A program made the translations under genes and the position numbers. The notes beneath the pieces are model-generated. The model worked only from the letters and a program-made list of their open reading frames with translations. It was not told the origin of the DNA and searched no databases. A stretch of 64,000 bases of DNA from Rickettsiales endosymbiont of Stachyamoeba lipophora (lineage in GTDB: Bacteria > Pseudomonadota > Alphaproteobacteria > Rickettsiales > 33-17), in the NCBI RefSeq assembly GCF_003932735.1, contig NZ_CP033611.1, forward strand, positions 434,001-498,000, written 5' to 3'. Below, piece by piece: positions 40,203 through 50,115 of the stretch (positions are counted from its first letter, which is position 1; the number at the start of each line of letters is the position of its first letter).

Positions 40203-40469
40203 TTAAGCTGCCATTGCTTTAACTCGAGCAGCAAGCCTACTAATTCTACGTGAAGCAGTATTTTTCTTAAAAATACCTTTAGTCACTCCACGATCTATTT
40301 CTGATTGAACTTCTGAAAGCACTTTACGTGCATCATCATTCTTTCCACTTGCAATAGCCTCTAAAACTTTTTTAATATAAGTTTTAACTCTGCTTTTGCG
40401 CGCCTTATTAACGTCTGCACGCTTTTGAATTTGACGAATTGATTTTTTAGCTGATTTATGATTTGCCAT
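40203..40469 (-). CDS. rpsT: 30S ribosomal protein S20
   Basis: Binds 16S rRNA early in small-subunit assembly. It is 88 aa, highly basic and alpha-helical. The MANHKSAKKSIRQIQKR N-terminus and the KNTASRRISRLAARVKA C-terminus are diagnostic. Monocistronic with its own terminator. Upstream on the same strand, after an 87-base spacer, is the DMT transporter gene. In many alphaproteobacteria rpsT sits near dnaA, but no dnaA is visible here. Confidence 0.97.
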   Translation of the reverse strand: MANHKSAKKSIRQIQKRADVNKARKSRVKTYIKKVLEAIASGKNDDARKVLSEVQSEIDRGVTKGIFKKNTASRRISRLAARVKAMAA

Positions 40470-40556
40470 AATTATTCCAAATTTTTTGTTTAAATATATT
40501 AATTAATCTCATTTAGTCAAGTAAAAGCTAAAAGCCATAACTTTTAAGCATAAATT

Positions 40557-41414
40557 TTATGATTTAGACCTAGCGGCCATATAACTCATGAATAAGGTAC
40601 TTGGTATTATTAACAAAGCACCAAATATAGTATTAAGATTCGGAACTTCCGAAAAGAACATATATCCCATAGCTCCTGAAATTAACAATTCAAAATAGCG
40701 ATATGGCACTAAAGCTGAAGCATCAGCATGTTTAAAAGCTTGAATTAAAAAATATAGCACTAAATTAGCCCCTACTCCTAACAATCCGAGCAAGATTAAC
40801 TGTATCACACTAAGTGATATCCAATTGCTAAAAGCCAGCGGCGCACTTAACAAACTTACTACAATATTAGAATATATCATCATACTCATAATAGATTCTT
40901 GTACTACATATTTTTTATTAATAACATCAAGCAAAGCAAACATAAGTGAAGCAAGCAATAGCATAGCCGCAGTTGAATCGAACTCACTAGGCCCTTTTAC
41001 AACAATCAGCACCCCAATGAAGCCAATCATAGTTGCTGCCCACCGGCTTACTCCTATTTTCTCTTTTAGAATAAACTTAGCTAAGATCAGCACAAAAATT
41101 GGGATAGTAAAATTAATTACAGTAGCTAAGGAAATATGGACATAGTTTAGAGCATAACACCATATCGCAATACCAGCAAAAAGAAGAGAACCTCTAACAA
41201 CATGAATAAACTTAGCATTAGTCTTTAAAGTTCCTACACCAGTTATGATAATGACTGGAATTAATGAGAGGATAGCAAAAAAGAAACGTAAAAAAACAAT
41301 TTGATATACATTGATATCTTGGCCAACATATTTCATAATCACATCGTTTGCGACCCCAATAATTAGGCTAAGAATAAAATAACTAATAGCTAATATGTAA
41401 TTACAATTGACCAT
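40557..41414 (-). CDS. DMT-superfamily (EamA) transporter
   Basis: A 285-aa inner-membrane carrier with ten predicted helices in two EamA repeats (about 10-140 and 150-280). Family marks are VFLRFFFAILSLIPV in helix 2 and a helix-4/5 loop with LKEKIGVSRWAATMIGFIGVLIVVKGP. The second repeat has YRYFELLISGAMGYMFF and a GALLIIPS end. Related rickettsial proteins include S-adenosylmethionine carriers, but the substrate here is undetermined. It lies downstream of the DUF1467 gene on the same strand. Confidence 0.87.
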   Translation of the reverse strand: MVNCNYILAISYFILSLIIGVANDVIMKYVGQDINVYQIVFLRFFFAILSLIPVIIITGVGTLKTNAKFIHVVRGSLLFAGIAIWCYALNYVHISLATVINFTIPIFVLILAKFILKEKIGVSRWAATMIGFIGVLIVVKGPSEFDSTAAMLLLASLMFALLDVINKKYVVQESIMSMMIYSNIVVSLLSAPLAFSNWISLSVIQLILLGLLGVGANLVLYFLIQAFKHADASALVPYRYFELLISGAMGYMFFSEVPNLNTIFGALLIIPSTLFMSYMAARSKS

Positions 41415-41462
41415 ACAAAACTTATATAAAATTTTTCTTAAAGTAATAATATATTATATTCC

Positions 41463-41753
41463 TTAGAGATCAAATAAATTCCGTAAATTTATTAGATCCA
41501 AGCTAACTACTATATGAATAACAATAGATATCACAAAAGAAATCAACGTTGTTATTAGCATTTTTTGTTTTATTTTAGGATCTTTAGGTGCACTTTCCGC
41601 ATATCCTTGATGATTACCATTCTCCGTATCTTTAATCGCAATAGGTAATACCACCCATAGAACTACAAACCACGTAATAATAAAGGTTGTAAAAAAAGCA
41701 AATACATGTGAACCCAGATCGATTAGCAACGGATCAATGTTATTAATATTCAT
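41463..41753 (-). CDS. DUF1467-family small membrane protein
   Basis: A 96-aa protein with two membrane helices (about residues 13-38 and 70-88) joined by a polar loop containing YAESAPKDPKIKQKM. The WFVVLWVVLPI helix and the loop with a G-x-A-P/K-x-P-K pattern match DUF1467, found next to housekeeping genes in alphaproteobacteria. I start it at the ATG 41753-41751, preceded by GGAAAA. A TTG four codons upstream is less likely. The function is unknown. Its place after trkA by 28 bases suggests it belongs to the same transcript. Confidence 0.75.
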   Translation of the reverse strand: MNINNIDPLLIDLGSHVFAFFTTFIITWFVVLWVVLPIAIKDTENGNHQGYAESAPKDPKIKQKMLITTLISFVISIVIHIVVSLDLINLRNLFDL

Positions 41754-41781
41754 AATTTTTTCCAATAAAGCTATTTAGTAT

Positions 41782-43128
41782 TTATAAAAACCAATATTCA
41801 ATTAGTTGCTGATATTTTTTACTAGCTAAAATTATTACAATATCATTAGGCATAATTTGATGGTCATTTTTTGCAATGATTATTTGCTTGTTTCTAATAA
41901 TTGCTGCAAAGACCACTTCCTGATTATTATCAATCTCTTCAATAGTTTGATTTATAATTTTAGATTTGAGCGTAGCTTTTACTTCAATTACTTCAATTTC
42001 TTCTATCATTTCGTCAGTCCGCAAATACATGCTGCTTCCTAAAAGGATATTTATCAATGTATTTACTATAAGCTCACTTGGATTAATTATATGATCAGTA
42101 CCTAATGTTTTGGCAATTTTTAAAAAATTTAGTTGATCATTAATTACAATAGCGGTTTTTTTGCAACCTCGATTCTTGGCAATTGCAGCTAATAAAATAT
42201 TTAAATTATCATTTTTAGTAGTGGCAATAAAAGCATCGGCTTTTTTAATTTCCGCCTCATCAAGAATTTGAATATCGTCAAGAGCACCATGCATGATTAT
42301 GGTATGAGGAAACGTACTGGCAAGTTCTTCACACACATCTACATTTTGTTCAATAACTTTTACATAATGAGGGATGGGATGCTTTTCAAAAGCTTCTAGT
42401 ATATGATACCCTATCCCTGTTCCGCCAGCTATAATAACATTACGGTTTTTATCTGCCAAGCCTGAGATCTGGATAACCGCTTTGGTTTCTTTATCACTAT
42501 AAATTACATACAGTTGATCATGCAACACAATATGTTCCACTTGATCATAAAATAAATATTTTCCTGCTCTAATTAGGCCTATGATTTTAAATTTATAACT
42601 TTCATTTATTGCTTGAGGATTTTTATTAAGCAAGGGTGAATAATGGCTAATTTTAATAATAGCTATTTTAAGTTCATCATCTTCGAAATTAATTTGAGAT
42701 AACAGCCCAGGAATTTCTAACAAATCAAAAATATAATTCCCCACCTCTAATTCGGGAGAAATAATTTTATCAATATTAATTTTATAAGCCCCAAATAGCT
42801 TGTTCTTAAAATCACCTAAAATTGATTGGTTCCGAACTCTACAAATAGTTTTAACGGCTGGATTAAGATACTTAGCCACCTGGCATATTAAAATATTTAT
42901 TTCGTCACTTTGGGTAACTGCAATTAAAATTTGCGAATCAGGCAAATATTTACTTAATAAACTTGGGTTTACCGCATCCGCCGCTATAGCTTGAACATTA
43001 TTGTATTGCTTCAATGAGTCTATTAAGCTTTTATCCTTATCAATAACAATAAGCTGATAGTTTTGCCTTGCAAGAGATTCTACTAGGCCGTATCCTATCG
43101 ATCCAGCCCCAACAATAATAATTTGCAT
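41782..43128 (-). CDS. trkA: Trk potassium uptake regulatory protein TrkA
   Basis: Cytoplasmic gating subunit of the Trk K+ channel; it binds NAD(H) or ATP. The 448-aa length is typical. There are two Rossmann (RCK-N) domains, the first starting IIIVGAGSIGYGLVESL and the second NVIIAGGTGIGYHIL. Each is followed by a TrkA-C domain (about 140-220 and 365-448). The ATG shares one base with the ntrX stop (TAATG), so the two are translationally coupled. In alphaproteobacteria ntrYX-trkA is a conserved order. The channel subunit TrkH is not in the window. Confidence 0.95.
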   Translation of the reverse strand: MQIIIVGAGSIGYGLVESLARQNYQLIVIDKDKSLIDSLKQYNNVQAIAADAVNPSLLSKYLPDSQILIAVTQSDEINILICQVAKYLNPAVKTICRVRNQSILGDFKNKLFGAYKINIDKIISPELEVGNYIFDLLEIPGLLSQINFEDDELKIAIIKISHYSPLLNKNPQAINESYKFKIIGLIRAGKYLFYDQVEHIVLHDQLYVIYSDKETKAVIQISGLADKNRNVIIAGGTGIGYHILEAFEKHPIPHYVKVIEQNVDVCEELASTFPHTIIMHGALDDIQILDEAEIKKADAFIATTKNDNLNILLAAIAKNRGCKKTAIVINDQLNFLKIAKTLGTDHIINPSELIVNTLINILLGSSMYLRTDEMIEEIEVIEVKATLKSKIINQTIEEIDNNQEVVFAAIIRNKQIIIAKNDHQIMPNDIVIILASKKYQQLIEYWFL

Positions 43129-44519
43129 TAGCTAACCTGATCAAACTCAGAATTATTTTCTTCAATAAATTCTTCAGTATTGCCAGCTAACAATACACGA
43201 TCATTCCAAATTTTAAGAGATTTAATTTTTCGAGTTAAAGCAGAGCGATCCATTTGAATTTTCTTAGCTGCACGGGAGATATTGCCGTTACATCTCTCTA
43301 TTTGAGCTGCAATATATTGTTTTTCAAATTCCTCTCGAGCCTCTCTAAGCGGTAAAGATAGAAGATTAGCGTTATGATCAGGTCTAGAGATTGTTGCCTG
43401 TTTAGATAAAACAGAAGAAGGTAACATAGATGCTCTTATGGAATCTTTCATTTCGCCTGGCGACATTATCAACAACCATTCTAAAATGTTTTTTAATTGT
43501 CTGATATTGCCAGGCCATTTGTATAGTTGCAACGCTGCAATAGCGTCTTCTGCGAGTTCTCTTATGATCAGACCAGAACTAACTGCAAGCTGCTCAATAA
43601 AATATTTGCATAACTCTGGGATATCTTCTTTTCTTTCTGTTAGTGAAGGAACCTTAATAGGCATTACATTTAACCTATAATACAGATCCTCTCTAAAGTG
43701 ACCATCTTTCACCAGTTGTTCAATATTTTTACTAGTTGAAGCAATAACCCTTACATCCATTCCTGCTTGTTGGATTAACCTAAGAAAGATATTTTGCATA
43801 TCCATACTCATATCGGCCACTTCATCAATATATAAGGTACCTTTATGAGCCAGATTAAAAACCCCTATTCTTCCACTAGCATTATTACCAATTAATTCTT
43901 GTTGAAATTTTTCTAAATTAAAATTAACTGGGTGAAATACCACAAAAGGTTCTTTACTTCTTTTAGATTTAAAATGAATCATCTCAGCCACTAGCTTTTT
44001 ACCACAACCTGAGGATCCAGAAATGAGTACACGGCTAGCAGTTTGTGCAACTTTCTCAATAGTGCTTTTCAATAAATTAATTGGAGCTGAATTTCCAATA
44101 ATTTTAGGAGAACCAAGTTTTCTTTTTAATTCTCCATTTTCGCGTTTGAGCTTAAATAGCTCAACGGCTCTTTTTAAGGCTGTAAGCAATTTATCTTCAT
44201 CAAAAGGCTTTTCTAAATAATCGTACGCTCCATCCTTGATAGATTGCACTGCAGTTTCAATTGTCCCATGTCCGCTTATCATAATTACTGGCAGATCAGG
44301 GTTATATTTCACCATGAACTCTAATACACTAAGACCGTCTACATAACTATCTTGAAGCCATACATCAAGAATAACAGCATCAAACTCCTGTTTTTTTACA
44401 GCTTCTATAGCGCTTGATCCATCAGAAACATCTACAGCTTTATAGCCTGCATCTTGTACAATATCTTTTAATAATTCTCTGATATCTTTTTCGTCATCAA
44501 CAATGAGTATTGCAGTCAT
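43128..44519 (-). CDS. ntrX: NtrX response regulator (AAA+ type lacking GAFTGA)
   Basis: Response regulator of the NtrY/NtrX pair, involved in nitrogen or redox signalling and cell-cycle timing in alphaproteobacteria. The receiver domain (1-120) has acidic pocket DDE at 8-10, phospho-acceptor Asp52 and conserved KPF at 104-106. The AAA+ domain (about 130-365) has Walker A GSSGCGKK and Walker B TLYIDEVAD. The loop that normally carries GAFTGA, which contacts sigma-54, is deleted between ELIGNNASG and RIGVF. A Fis-type helix-turn-helix ends the protein (NISRAAKKIQMDRSALTRKIK). It therefore probably regulates DNA directly, not as a sigma-54 activator. Confidence 0.95.
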   Translation of the reverse strand: MTAILIVDDEKDIRELLKDIVQDAGYKAVDVSDGSSAIEAVKKQEFDAVILDVWLQDSYVDGLSVLEFMVKYNPDLPVIMISGHGTIETAVQSIKDGAYDYLEKPFDEDKLLTALKRAVELFKLKRENGELKRKLGSPKIIGNSAPINLLKSTIEKVAQTASRVLISGSSGCGKKLVAEMIHFKSKRSKEPFVVFHPVNFNLEKFQQELIGNNASGRIGVFNLAHKGTLYIDEVADMSMDMQNIFLRLIQQAGMDVRVIASTSKNIEQLVKDGHFREDLYYRLNVMPIKVPSLTERKEDIPELCKYFIEQLAVSSGLIIRELAEDAIAALQLYKWPGNIRQLKNILEWLLIMSPGEMKDSIRASMLPSSVLSKQATISRPDHNANLLSLPLREAREEFEKQYIAAQIERCNGNISRAAKKIQMDRSALTRKIKSLKIWNDRVLLAGNTEEFIEENNSEFDQVS

Positions 44520-44534
44520 AAATATACGCTTCCT

Positions 44535-46667
44535 TTATTTTGGTAACACCACCTCAACGTTAGCACCCCCGGTAACATTATTACTAAATTTAATAGTTCC
44601 AGCGTGATCTTCAACAATTTTTTTAACAATTGCAAGCCCCAAGCCGCTTCCATTAACTTTTGTAGTCATATAAGGTTCGGTAAGTCTATTTATTATTTTA
44701 GAATCAAATCCTGATCCATTATCTATAATAGATATTATTATATTAGTATCATTTTCAGTTATTTTAATGTTTATTTTTGGATTTTCAATGCTTTCGCTCA
44801 TTAAAGCTTCTATAGAATTACGAATAATATTTAAAAACGTTTGATACAGCTGACCCGAATCAGCATTGATAATGATTTCTTTCTTATCAAAGCAACCTTC
44901 AATAAATACTTTATCATTTGCTGATTGCTCTGTAAAAATTACATTGCTTAGCACATCTATAATATTTACCGCTTTTAACTTAGCTTCAGGAATACGAGCA
45001 AAATTAACAAATTCACTAACCATTTTATTAATATTTTCTACATTAGTACTAATTGTAGAGATATATTTTTGAAAATTATCTTTATCTGATACCTGATCTG
45101 AGTATTTTTTACGAAGCCTATCTGCCGCAAGCTTAATTGGCGTTAAAGGATTTTTCATTTCATGAGCGATTCTTCTGGCTACATCTGACCATGCAGCAGC
45201 TCGTTGAGCTGCAACCAATTCAGTAATGTCATCAAAAGTAATAACATATCCTCTTAATTTATTTTCTAGTATTTCCGGTATAATTGTTAGTGATAGCATA
45301 AGTCTTTTTAATTTTCTTTGGATCTCTAATTCTTGAGATATAGGCTGAGTAACACTACGGCTTCTAATGAATTCACTTATTTCAGGGCTTAATTCATCCA
45401 TAGTCATCTCAACAAAACAATTATTAATACCCAGAATTAATGCTGCTGCAGGATTAACAAGCTGCACTTTTAAATCTTCATTTAGTGCAATTATTCCTGC
45501 TGATACCCCTGTTAAGACCTTTTCATTAAATCTTATCTTCTCATCTAATCGATCATTGGCTACAATCAACTCAGATTGCTGCTTTGCTATCCGTTCAATC
45601 ATTAAGTTAAAAGTTTGAGAAAGGGTTGCTATCTCATTAGTTTCTTTTTCCTCTTTAGCTCTAATGTTATAATTACCCGAAGCCACTTTTTCTGCAGTTT
45701 CAATTAAATTAACAATGGGTGTAGTTAAATTAATTCCAAATATTATTCCATAAAGTATTACGGTAAGTAATATTATAATTAACAAAATACAAAAAATTAC
45801 AGTAAAGGCTATTCTTAAGGAGGTAAGCTTCTTCATTAATTGTTTATATTCTTTAGCTCCACCTTTAACTTGATTAATATAACTTAAAGCTTTTTCATCA
45901 ACAAATCTGCCTACTACTACATAACTATCAAAAAAATTTTGCAATTTAATTATTGATCTAACCAAATGGCTTTCTTGACTACTAATTACTACCAGATCTC
46001 CGTTAGCAGTAGAAGTTAGGTATTTTTTAGGTATTTCTGCTAAACTTTTAATACTAGCAAGCGATGTATTTCCTACAACCTTACCGTTCTGGAATATCAC
46101 AATCTCGGAAAGACCCCTAATTTTAGATTGCAATTCAAGATATTCTCTTAAAACTTCTCGATTATTAGCCAAAAGATAAAACTGCCGATCAATATCATTA
46201 GCAATAAATAAAATATCTGATCTAATATTTTCCTTATGCTCTGATAAGTATAATTCTGCAACAGCCACCGATTGATCAATTGCGTTTTTGATTCGATCAT
46301 GAAACCAGGCTTTAACGGTAGTATTGATTATAATAATTGAAAAAATTGAAACTAATACTGTAGGAACCAAGGCTATTAACGTAAAAAGTGTAACTATTTT
46401 ACGTTGCAACTTAGTGGTACCAAGCTTAACCTTATTCTTTTTTATAATATTACTAAGAGCTCTAACGACTAAAGCTGAGGTAATAGCAAAAAAGACTATA
46501 TTGCTAATCAAGTAATGAACAATCAAGTTCAAATCACCTTCATGCTTATTATATACTCTAGCAATTGCCCCATAGGTTATACCCACTGAAACAATTGATA
46601 ACAAAGCAAAAATGGTAATCACAATTCGATGGTCAAACTTAATGCGTTTGAGTATATTAACCAACAT
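44535..46667 (-). CDS. ntrY: NtrY sensor histidine kinase
   Basis: Inner-membrane kinase partner of NtrX. The 710-aa layout is three N-terminal helices (about 13-35, 47-70, 90-115), a periplasmic sensor region (about 118-283) and a helix at about 285-311. HAMP (about 312-365) and a PAS domain (about 380-485) follow. HisKA has the phospho-acceptor His502 in IAHEMKNPLTP. HATPase has the N box FLNIIRNSIEAL, DNGSGFD and GSGLGLAIVKK. All catalytic motifs are intact. The coding region overlaps the upstream FAH gene by 11 bases, and ntrX follows after 15 bases. Confidence 0.95.
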   Translation of the reverse strand: MLVNILKRIKFDHRIVITIFALLSIVSVGITYGAIARVYNKHEGDLNLIVHYLISNIVFFAITSALVVRALSNIIKKNKVKLGTTKLQRKIVTLFTLIALVPTVLVSIFSIIIINTTVKAWFHDRIKNAIDQSVAVAELYLSEHKENIRSDILFIANDIDRQFYLLANNREVLREYLELQSKIRGLSEIVIFQNGKVVGNTSLASIKSLAEIPKKYLTSTANGDLVVISSQESHLVRSIIKLQNFFDSYVVVGRFVDEKALSYINQVKGGAKEYKQLMKKLTSLRIAFTVIFCILLIIILLTVILYGIIFGINLTTPIVNLIETAEKVASGNYNIRAKEEKETNEIATLSQTFNLMIERIAKQQSELIVANDRLDEKIRFNEKVLTGVSAGIIALNEDLKVQLVNPAAALILGINNCFVEMTMDELSPEISEFIRSRSVTQPISQELEIQRKLKRLMLSLTIIPEILENKLRGYVITFDDITELVAAQRAAAWSDVARRIAHEMKNPLTPIKLAADRLRKKYSDQVSDKDNFQKYISTISTNVENINKMVSEFVNFARIPEAKLKAVNIIDVLSNVIFTEQSANDKVFIEGCFDKKEIIINADSGQLYQTFLNIIRNSIEALMSESIENPKINIKITENDTNIIISIIDNGSGFDSKIINRLTEPYMTTKVNGSGLGLAIVKKIVEDHAGTIKFSNNVTGGANVEVVLPK

Positions 46668-47475
46668 AATTTATAAGCTTGCCAATATTTGAAATTTCAA
46701 CCTCTACTTTATCTCCTGATTTTAAAAACCTAGAAGGATTTTGCTTATAACCTACTCCACTTGGAGTACCTGTAAGAATAATATCACCGGTTTTTAAAGC
46801 TAAACTTTCCGATATGACTGCTATTATCTGGGAAATATTAATAACCATTTGATCAGCAGATGCCTCTTGAACAATTTCTTCATTCAGCCTAGTGGTGATA
46901 ATAAAATCCTGCAAACTATATTGGCTACCAATCAAGACATAAGGCCCAATTGAACCAGAATTATCAAAATTTTTACCCAAAAGCCATTGAGTAGATTTAC
47001 CCTGATAGTCTCGCACTGTTACATCATTTGCAATCGTAAAACTTGCAATATAATTATGGGCCTCTTCCGCTTTAATATTTTTAGCATGACCTTTGATTAC
47101 TACCGCCAACTCTCCTTCGTAATCAAATTTAGTAGAGTTATTAGACAATTTTATATCATTATTAGCAGCAACAAAAGAGGTTTGGAATCTAGTAAATACG
47201 TTCGGATATTTAGGAAGATCAAAAGCAACTTCTGCAGCATGATCTTGATAATTTAATCCTACGGCAAATATTCGTGCAGCATCTTCAAAAGGCAGTAGAA
47301 ATTGTGGATTATCTATTTTTTTTAGATCAGACACTGCTATACGGAATAAATGATTAGCATCTTCAAGCAGTTCTTTAAACTGCAAGTCAACACTTGGTAG
47401 CTCATAATGTTGGTTGCCATCAAACAAACCAACTTTAGTGAAGTTATTTTCTGTAAATTTAAATATTTTATGCAA
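46657..47475 (-). CDS. Fumarylacetoacetate hydrolase-family protein
   Basis: A 272-aa cytoplasmic enzyme of the FAH fold. Members hydrolyse C-C bonds of acylpyruvates or decarboxylate oxaloacetate. Seen motifs are [14 protein letters not shown] (nucleotide-free N-cap), [11 protein letters not shown] (metal ligands Glu/Glu), [12 protein letters not shown] and [11 protein letters not shown]. The metal-binding acidic residues are kept, so it is likely active. The substrate is unassigned, possibly an oxaloacetate tautomerase or acylpyruvase. It overlaps dusB by 8 bases and ntrY by 11, which places it in the erpA-dusB-FAH-ntrY-ntrX-trkA cluster. Confidence 0.87.
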   Translation of the reverse strand: MHKIFKFTENNFTKVGLFDGNQHYELPSVDLQFKELLEDANHLFRIAVSDLKKIDNPQFLLPFEDAARIFAVGLNYQDHAAEVAFDLPKYPNVFTRFQTSFVAANNDIKLSNNSTKFDYEGELAVVIKGHAKNIKAEEAHNYIASFTIANDVTVRDYQGKSTQWLLGKNFDNSGSIGPYVLIGSQYSLQDFIITTRLNEEIVQEASADQMVINISQIIAVISESLALKTGDIILTGTPSGVGYKQNPSRFLKSGDKVEVEISNIGKLINYVG

Positions 47476-48472
47476 CTTGAACTTGCTCTTGTTTTAGATT
47501 TTCAATTTGATTATGAAAAAACTCAATCACTAGATCTTTAGCTTGATTATGATCATTCAGTAAGTTAATTTTTGCTCTAAATTCTGATGAACCATAAATA
47601 CCAGCACTATACCAACCCAAGTGCTTTCTAGCTATTTTAATTCCGGCCTCTATTCCATATAATTCCATCATAGCGTCAAAATGCCCAAGAATTAAATCTA
47701 ATCTATCCGCAAAATCAGGCTCAGGGATAATTTCCCCAGTTTTTAAATAATGGGCAATTTGATTGACAAGCCAAGGTTTTCCATACGCTCCTCTACCAAT
47801 CATTACCCCGTCCGCCTTAGAATTCTTTAGCGCTGTTACTGCATCATCTATCGACTTAATGTCTCCATTAGCAATAACCGGGATTTTTACGGCCTCTTTA
47901 ACTTGCGAGATAAAGTTCCAATCTGCAACACCATTATACATTTGACATCTAGTTCTACCATGAATAGTAACCATTTGCATACCTACATCTTCAGCAATCT
48001 TGGCAAGTCTAGGCGCATTCAAGCTTGTATTATCCCAACCCATTCTCATTTTAACAGTGACGGGCACTTTTACTGCTTTAGCAGTGGCTTCCATAATTCT
48101 TGCGGCTAACATCTCATCACGCATTAACGCAGAACCGGCATTACCTCCTACCACTTTTTTTACAGGACAGCCAAAATTTATATCAATTATCTTTGCTCCC
48201 AAATCCTCATTAAGCTTAGCAGCTTCTGCCATCACTTCTGGGTCACATCCCGCAAGCTGTACTGAAGTTTTATAATCATTCTCTGCCCCGCTACATTTTT
48301 GCAAAGATTGCCTAGTCTGAATAATCATAGCACGGCTTGCAATCATTTCTGAAACCACAAGGCCTGCTCCAAATTTTTTAACCAATTCTCTAAAAGGCTT
48401 ATCGGTTACACCGGACATCGGCGCTAAAATTACCGGATCAGATAGTTTAATATTGCCTATTTCTATAGCCAT
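47468..48472 (-). CDS. dusB: tRNA-dihydrouridine synthase
   Basis: Flavin enzyme that reduces uridines in the D-loop of tRNA. The 334-aa length fits DusB. There is a TIM-barrel start ([22 protein letters not shown]) and [15 protein letters not shown]. The catalytic cysteine is in [10 protein letters not shown], and FMN-binding KMRMGWD and [11 protein letters not shown] follow. The C-terminal helical domain has [11 protein letters not shown]. In alphaproteobacteria dusB commonly precedes ntrB-ntrC or ntrY-ntrX, matching the order here (dusB, FAH gene, ntrY, ntrX). Confidence 0.95.
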   Translation of the reverse strand: MAIEIGNIKLSDPVILAPMSGVTDKPFRELVKKFGAGLVVSEMIASRAMIIQTRQSLQKCSGAENDYKTSVQLAGCDPEVMAEAAKLNEDLGAKIIDINFGCPVKKVVGGNAGSALMRDEMLAARIMEATAKAVKVPVTVKMRMGWDNTSLNAPRLAKIAEDVGMQMVTIHGRTRCQMYNGVADWNFISQVKEAVKIPVIANGDIKSIDDAVTALKNSKADGVMIGRGAYGKPWLVNQIAHYLKTGEIIPEPDFADRLDLILGHFDAMMELYGIEAGIKIARKHLGWYSAGIYGSSEFRAKINLLNDHNQAKDLVIEFFHNQIENLKQEQVQVA

Positions 48473-48487
48473 AAAATTAATTTTAAA

Positions 48488-48826
48488 TTATATTGAAAAA
48501 GAGTTACCACATCCACATCTAACCTTAGATTGTGGATTTTTAATTTCAAAATTTGCATAAGTTAAAGTTTCCACATAATCTAAAGTCGCCTCATTCATTA
48601 GCTCTCCAGATATATTATCTACCACTAACTTTGCACCATTAAACTCAAATATTTTATCTTCTAGCGTATGTTCGGTTGTAAGCTCAAATTTATATTGAAA
48701 CCCTGAACATCCCCCACCATCAACTGCAATTCTTAACATTACTTTTTCTGGCTGCACTTCAAGCTGTGCTAACTTTACAATTCTAACTGCCGCATTTGCA
48801 GTAACATTAATGGTATAATCACTCAT
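48488..48826 (-). CDS. erpA: A-type iron-sulfur carrier (ErpA/IscA family)
   Basis: Carries Fe-S clusters from the assembly scaffold to target enzymes. The 112-aa size is typical. The three invariant cysteines are Cys40 (GGGCSGFQY) and Cys104 and Cys106 (CGCGNSF). Either ErpA or IscA subtype is possible; I use erpA because it stands apart from an isc operon. First gene of the minus-strand cluster, 15 bases before dusB, and divergent from dgt across a 92-base spacer. It is relevant that the Mrp-type carrier in the same window has lost its own cluster cysteines. Confidence 0.93.
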   Translation of the reverse strand: MSDYTINVTANAAVRIVKLAQLEVQPEKVMLRIAVDGGGCSGFQYKFELTTEHTLEDKIFEFNGAKLVVDNISGELMNEATLDYVETLTYANFEIKNPQSKVRCGCGNSFSI

Positions 48827-48918
48827 ATATAGCTATTTATTATTGCGAAAACAAATAATTTAGGGTAATTTTAACACTTCTTGTAAAATAAGCAACAATC
48901 AATCATTAAAGTGTTGAA

Positions 48919-50115
48919 ATGCCAGATTATAAATTAAGCCATTTAAAAACAAATTATAATAATTCACAGGGAAGATTATTTGATAGCGCGCCCAGTGAAG
49001 ATTTCCGCACTTCTTTTCAGCGTGACCGGGATAGAATCATCCACACTGCATCTTTTAGACGGCTAAAACATAAAACTCAAGTTTTTGTAAGCAATGAAGG
49101 TGATTTTTATCGCACCAGGCTTACCCACTCTATTGAAGTTTCTCAAATTGCTCGCTCAATTTGTAACGCCTTAGGTTTAGATATTGATTTAGCAGAAGCT
49201 ATTGCATTAGCGCATGATTTAGGACATCCTCCTTTTGGACATTCTGGGGAAGATGCGTTAAATTTAGTTATGACAAATTATGGCGGATTTGATCACAATG
49301 CTCAGACAATCAAAATTTTAACCAAATTAGAAAAAAAATATCCTGATTTTGAAGGATTAAACTTAAGTTGGGAAACCTTAGAAGGCATTGCAAAACATAA
49401 TGGCCCGTTAATCGGAAAGCTTGCAAATAAGGATAAAAAAGTTCCGGAATATATTTTAGAATATGATAAAAAATATTGTTTAAATTTAGATGAGTTTCCT
49501 GCACTTGAGGCGCAAATAGCATCACTTGCAGATGATATAGCTTATTGCTGTCATGATATTGAAGACGGTATTAAAGCCAAGCTATTCACCACTGAGCAAA
49601 TTTGTGAATTTATTCCAGCCTTACAAGAAATTTATAACAATATTAACCATAAATATCCCGCTTTAGCTGAAGAAATGATGCTGACAATCTTAACACGCGA
49701 ATTACTGAAAAAGCTAGTATATGATTTAATACAAAATACTTACGGCTTCGCAATCAAAAACCAATTCTCTTCCCCTATAGATGTAAGAAAAGCAGCAACC
49801 ATGACCGCACAGTTTTCTCAAGAAGCTGAGCAGCTGATTAAATCTATTAAGACCTTTTTAATGAACACTGTGTACAGGCATTTTAGAGTAAACAGAATGT
49901 CGAGCAAATCTAAGATGATTGTCAAAGAACTGTTTGAATATTTTATGAATTGCCCTGAATGCATGCCAAATGAGTGGGGACCAAGAGGCCATATTGAAGA
50001 CTTAAACAAAAGAGCAGAAATAGTAGCAGACTTTATTGCTGGAATGACTGATAATTTTGCTATTAAAGAATATAATTCAATTTTCAACCCAAATGATAAA
50101 TTACTATCCCTATGA
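48919..50115 (+). CDS. dgt: Deoxyguanosinetriphosphate triphosphohydrolase-like protein
   Basis: HD-domain phosphohydrolase that splits dNTPs (often dGTP) into nucleoside and triphosphate, lowering nucleotide pools. The 398-aa length matches the dGTPase-like type 2 family. The HD metal site includes RLTHSIEVSQIARSI (His70) and ALAHDLGHPPFGHSGE (His99-Asp100). A further Asp occurs in ASLADDIAYCCHDIEDG. It starts a tightly packed plus-strand operon: its stop overlaps the argS start by 4 bases. This dgt-argS order with a SPOR gene is common in alphaproteobacteria. Confidence 0.93.
   Translation: MPDYKLSHLKTNYNNSQGRLFDSAPSEDFRTSFQRDRDRIIHTASFRRLKHKTQVFVSNEGDFYRTRLTHSIEVSQIARSICNALGLDIDLAEAIALAHDLGHPPFGHSGEDALNLVMTNYGGFDHNAQTIKILTKLEKKYPDFEGLNLSWETLEGIAKHNGPLIGKLANKDKKVPEYILEYDKKYCLNLDEFPALEAQIASLADDIAYCCHDIEDGIKAKLFTTEQICEFIPALQEIYNNINHKYPALAEEMMLTILTRELLKKLVYDLIQNTYGFAIKNQFSSPIDVRKAATMTAQFSQEAEQLIKSIKTFLMNTVYRHFRVNRMSSKSKMIVKELFEYFMNCPECMPNEWGPRGHIEDLNKRAEIVADFIAGMTDNFAIKEYNSIFNPNDKLLSL

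Noticed and set aside
40825-41145. 106-codon plus-strand frame opposite the DMT transporter
   Set aside because: Antisense shadow of a well-supported membrane protein gene.
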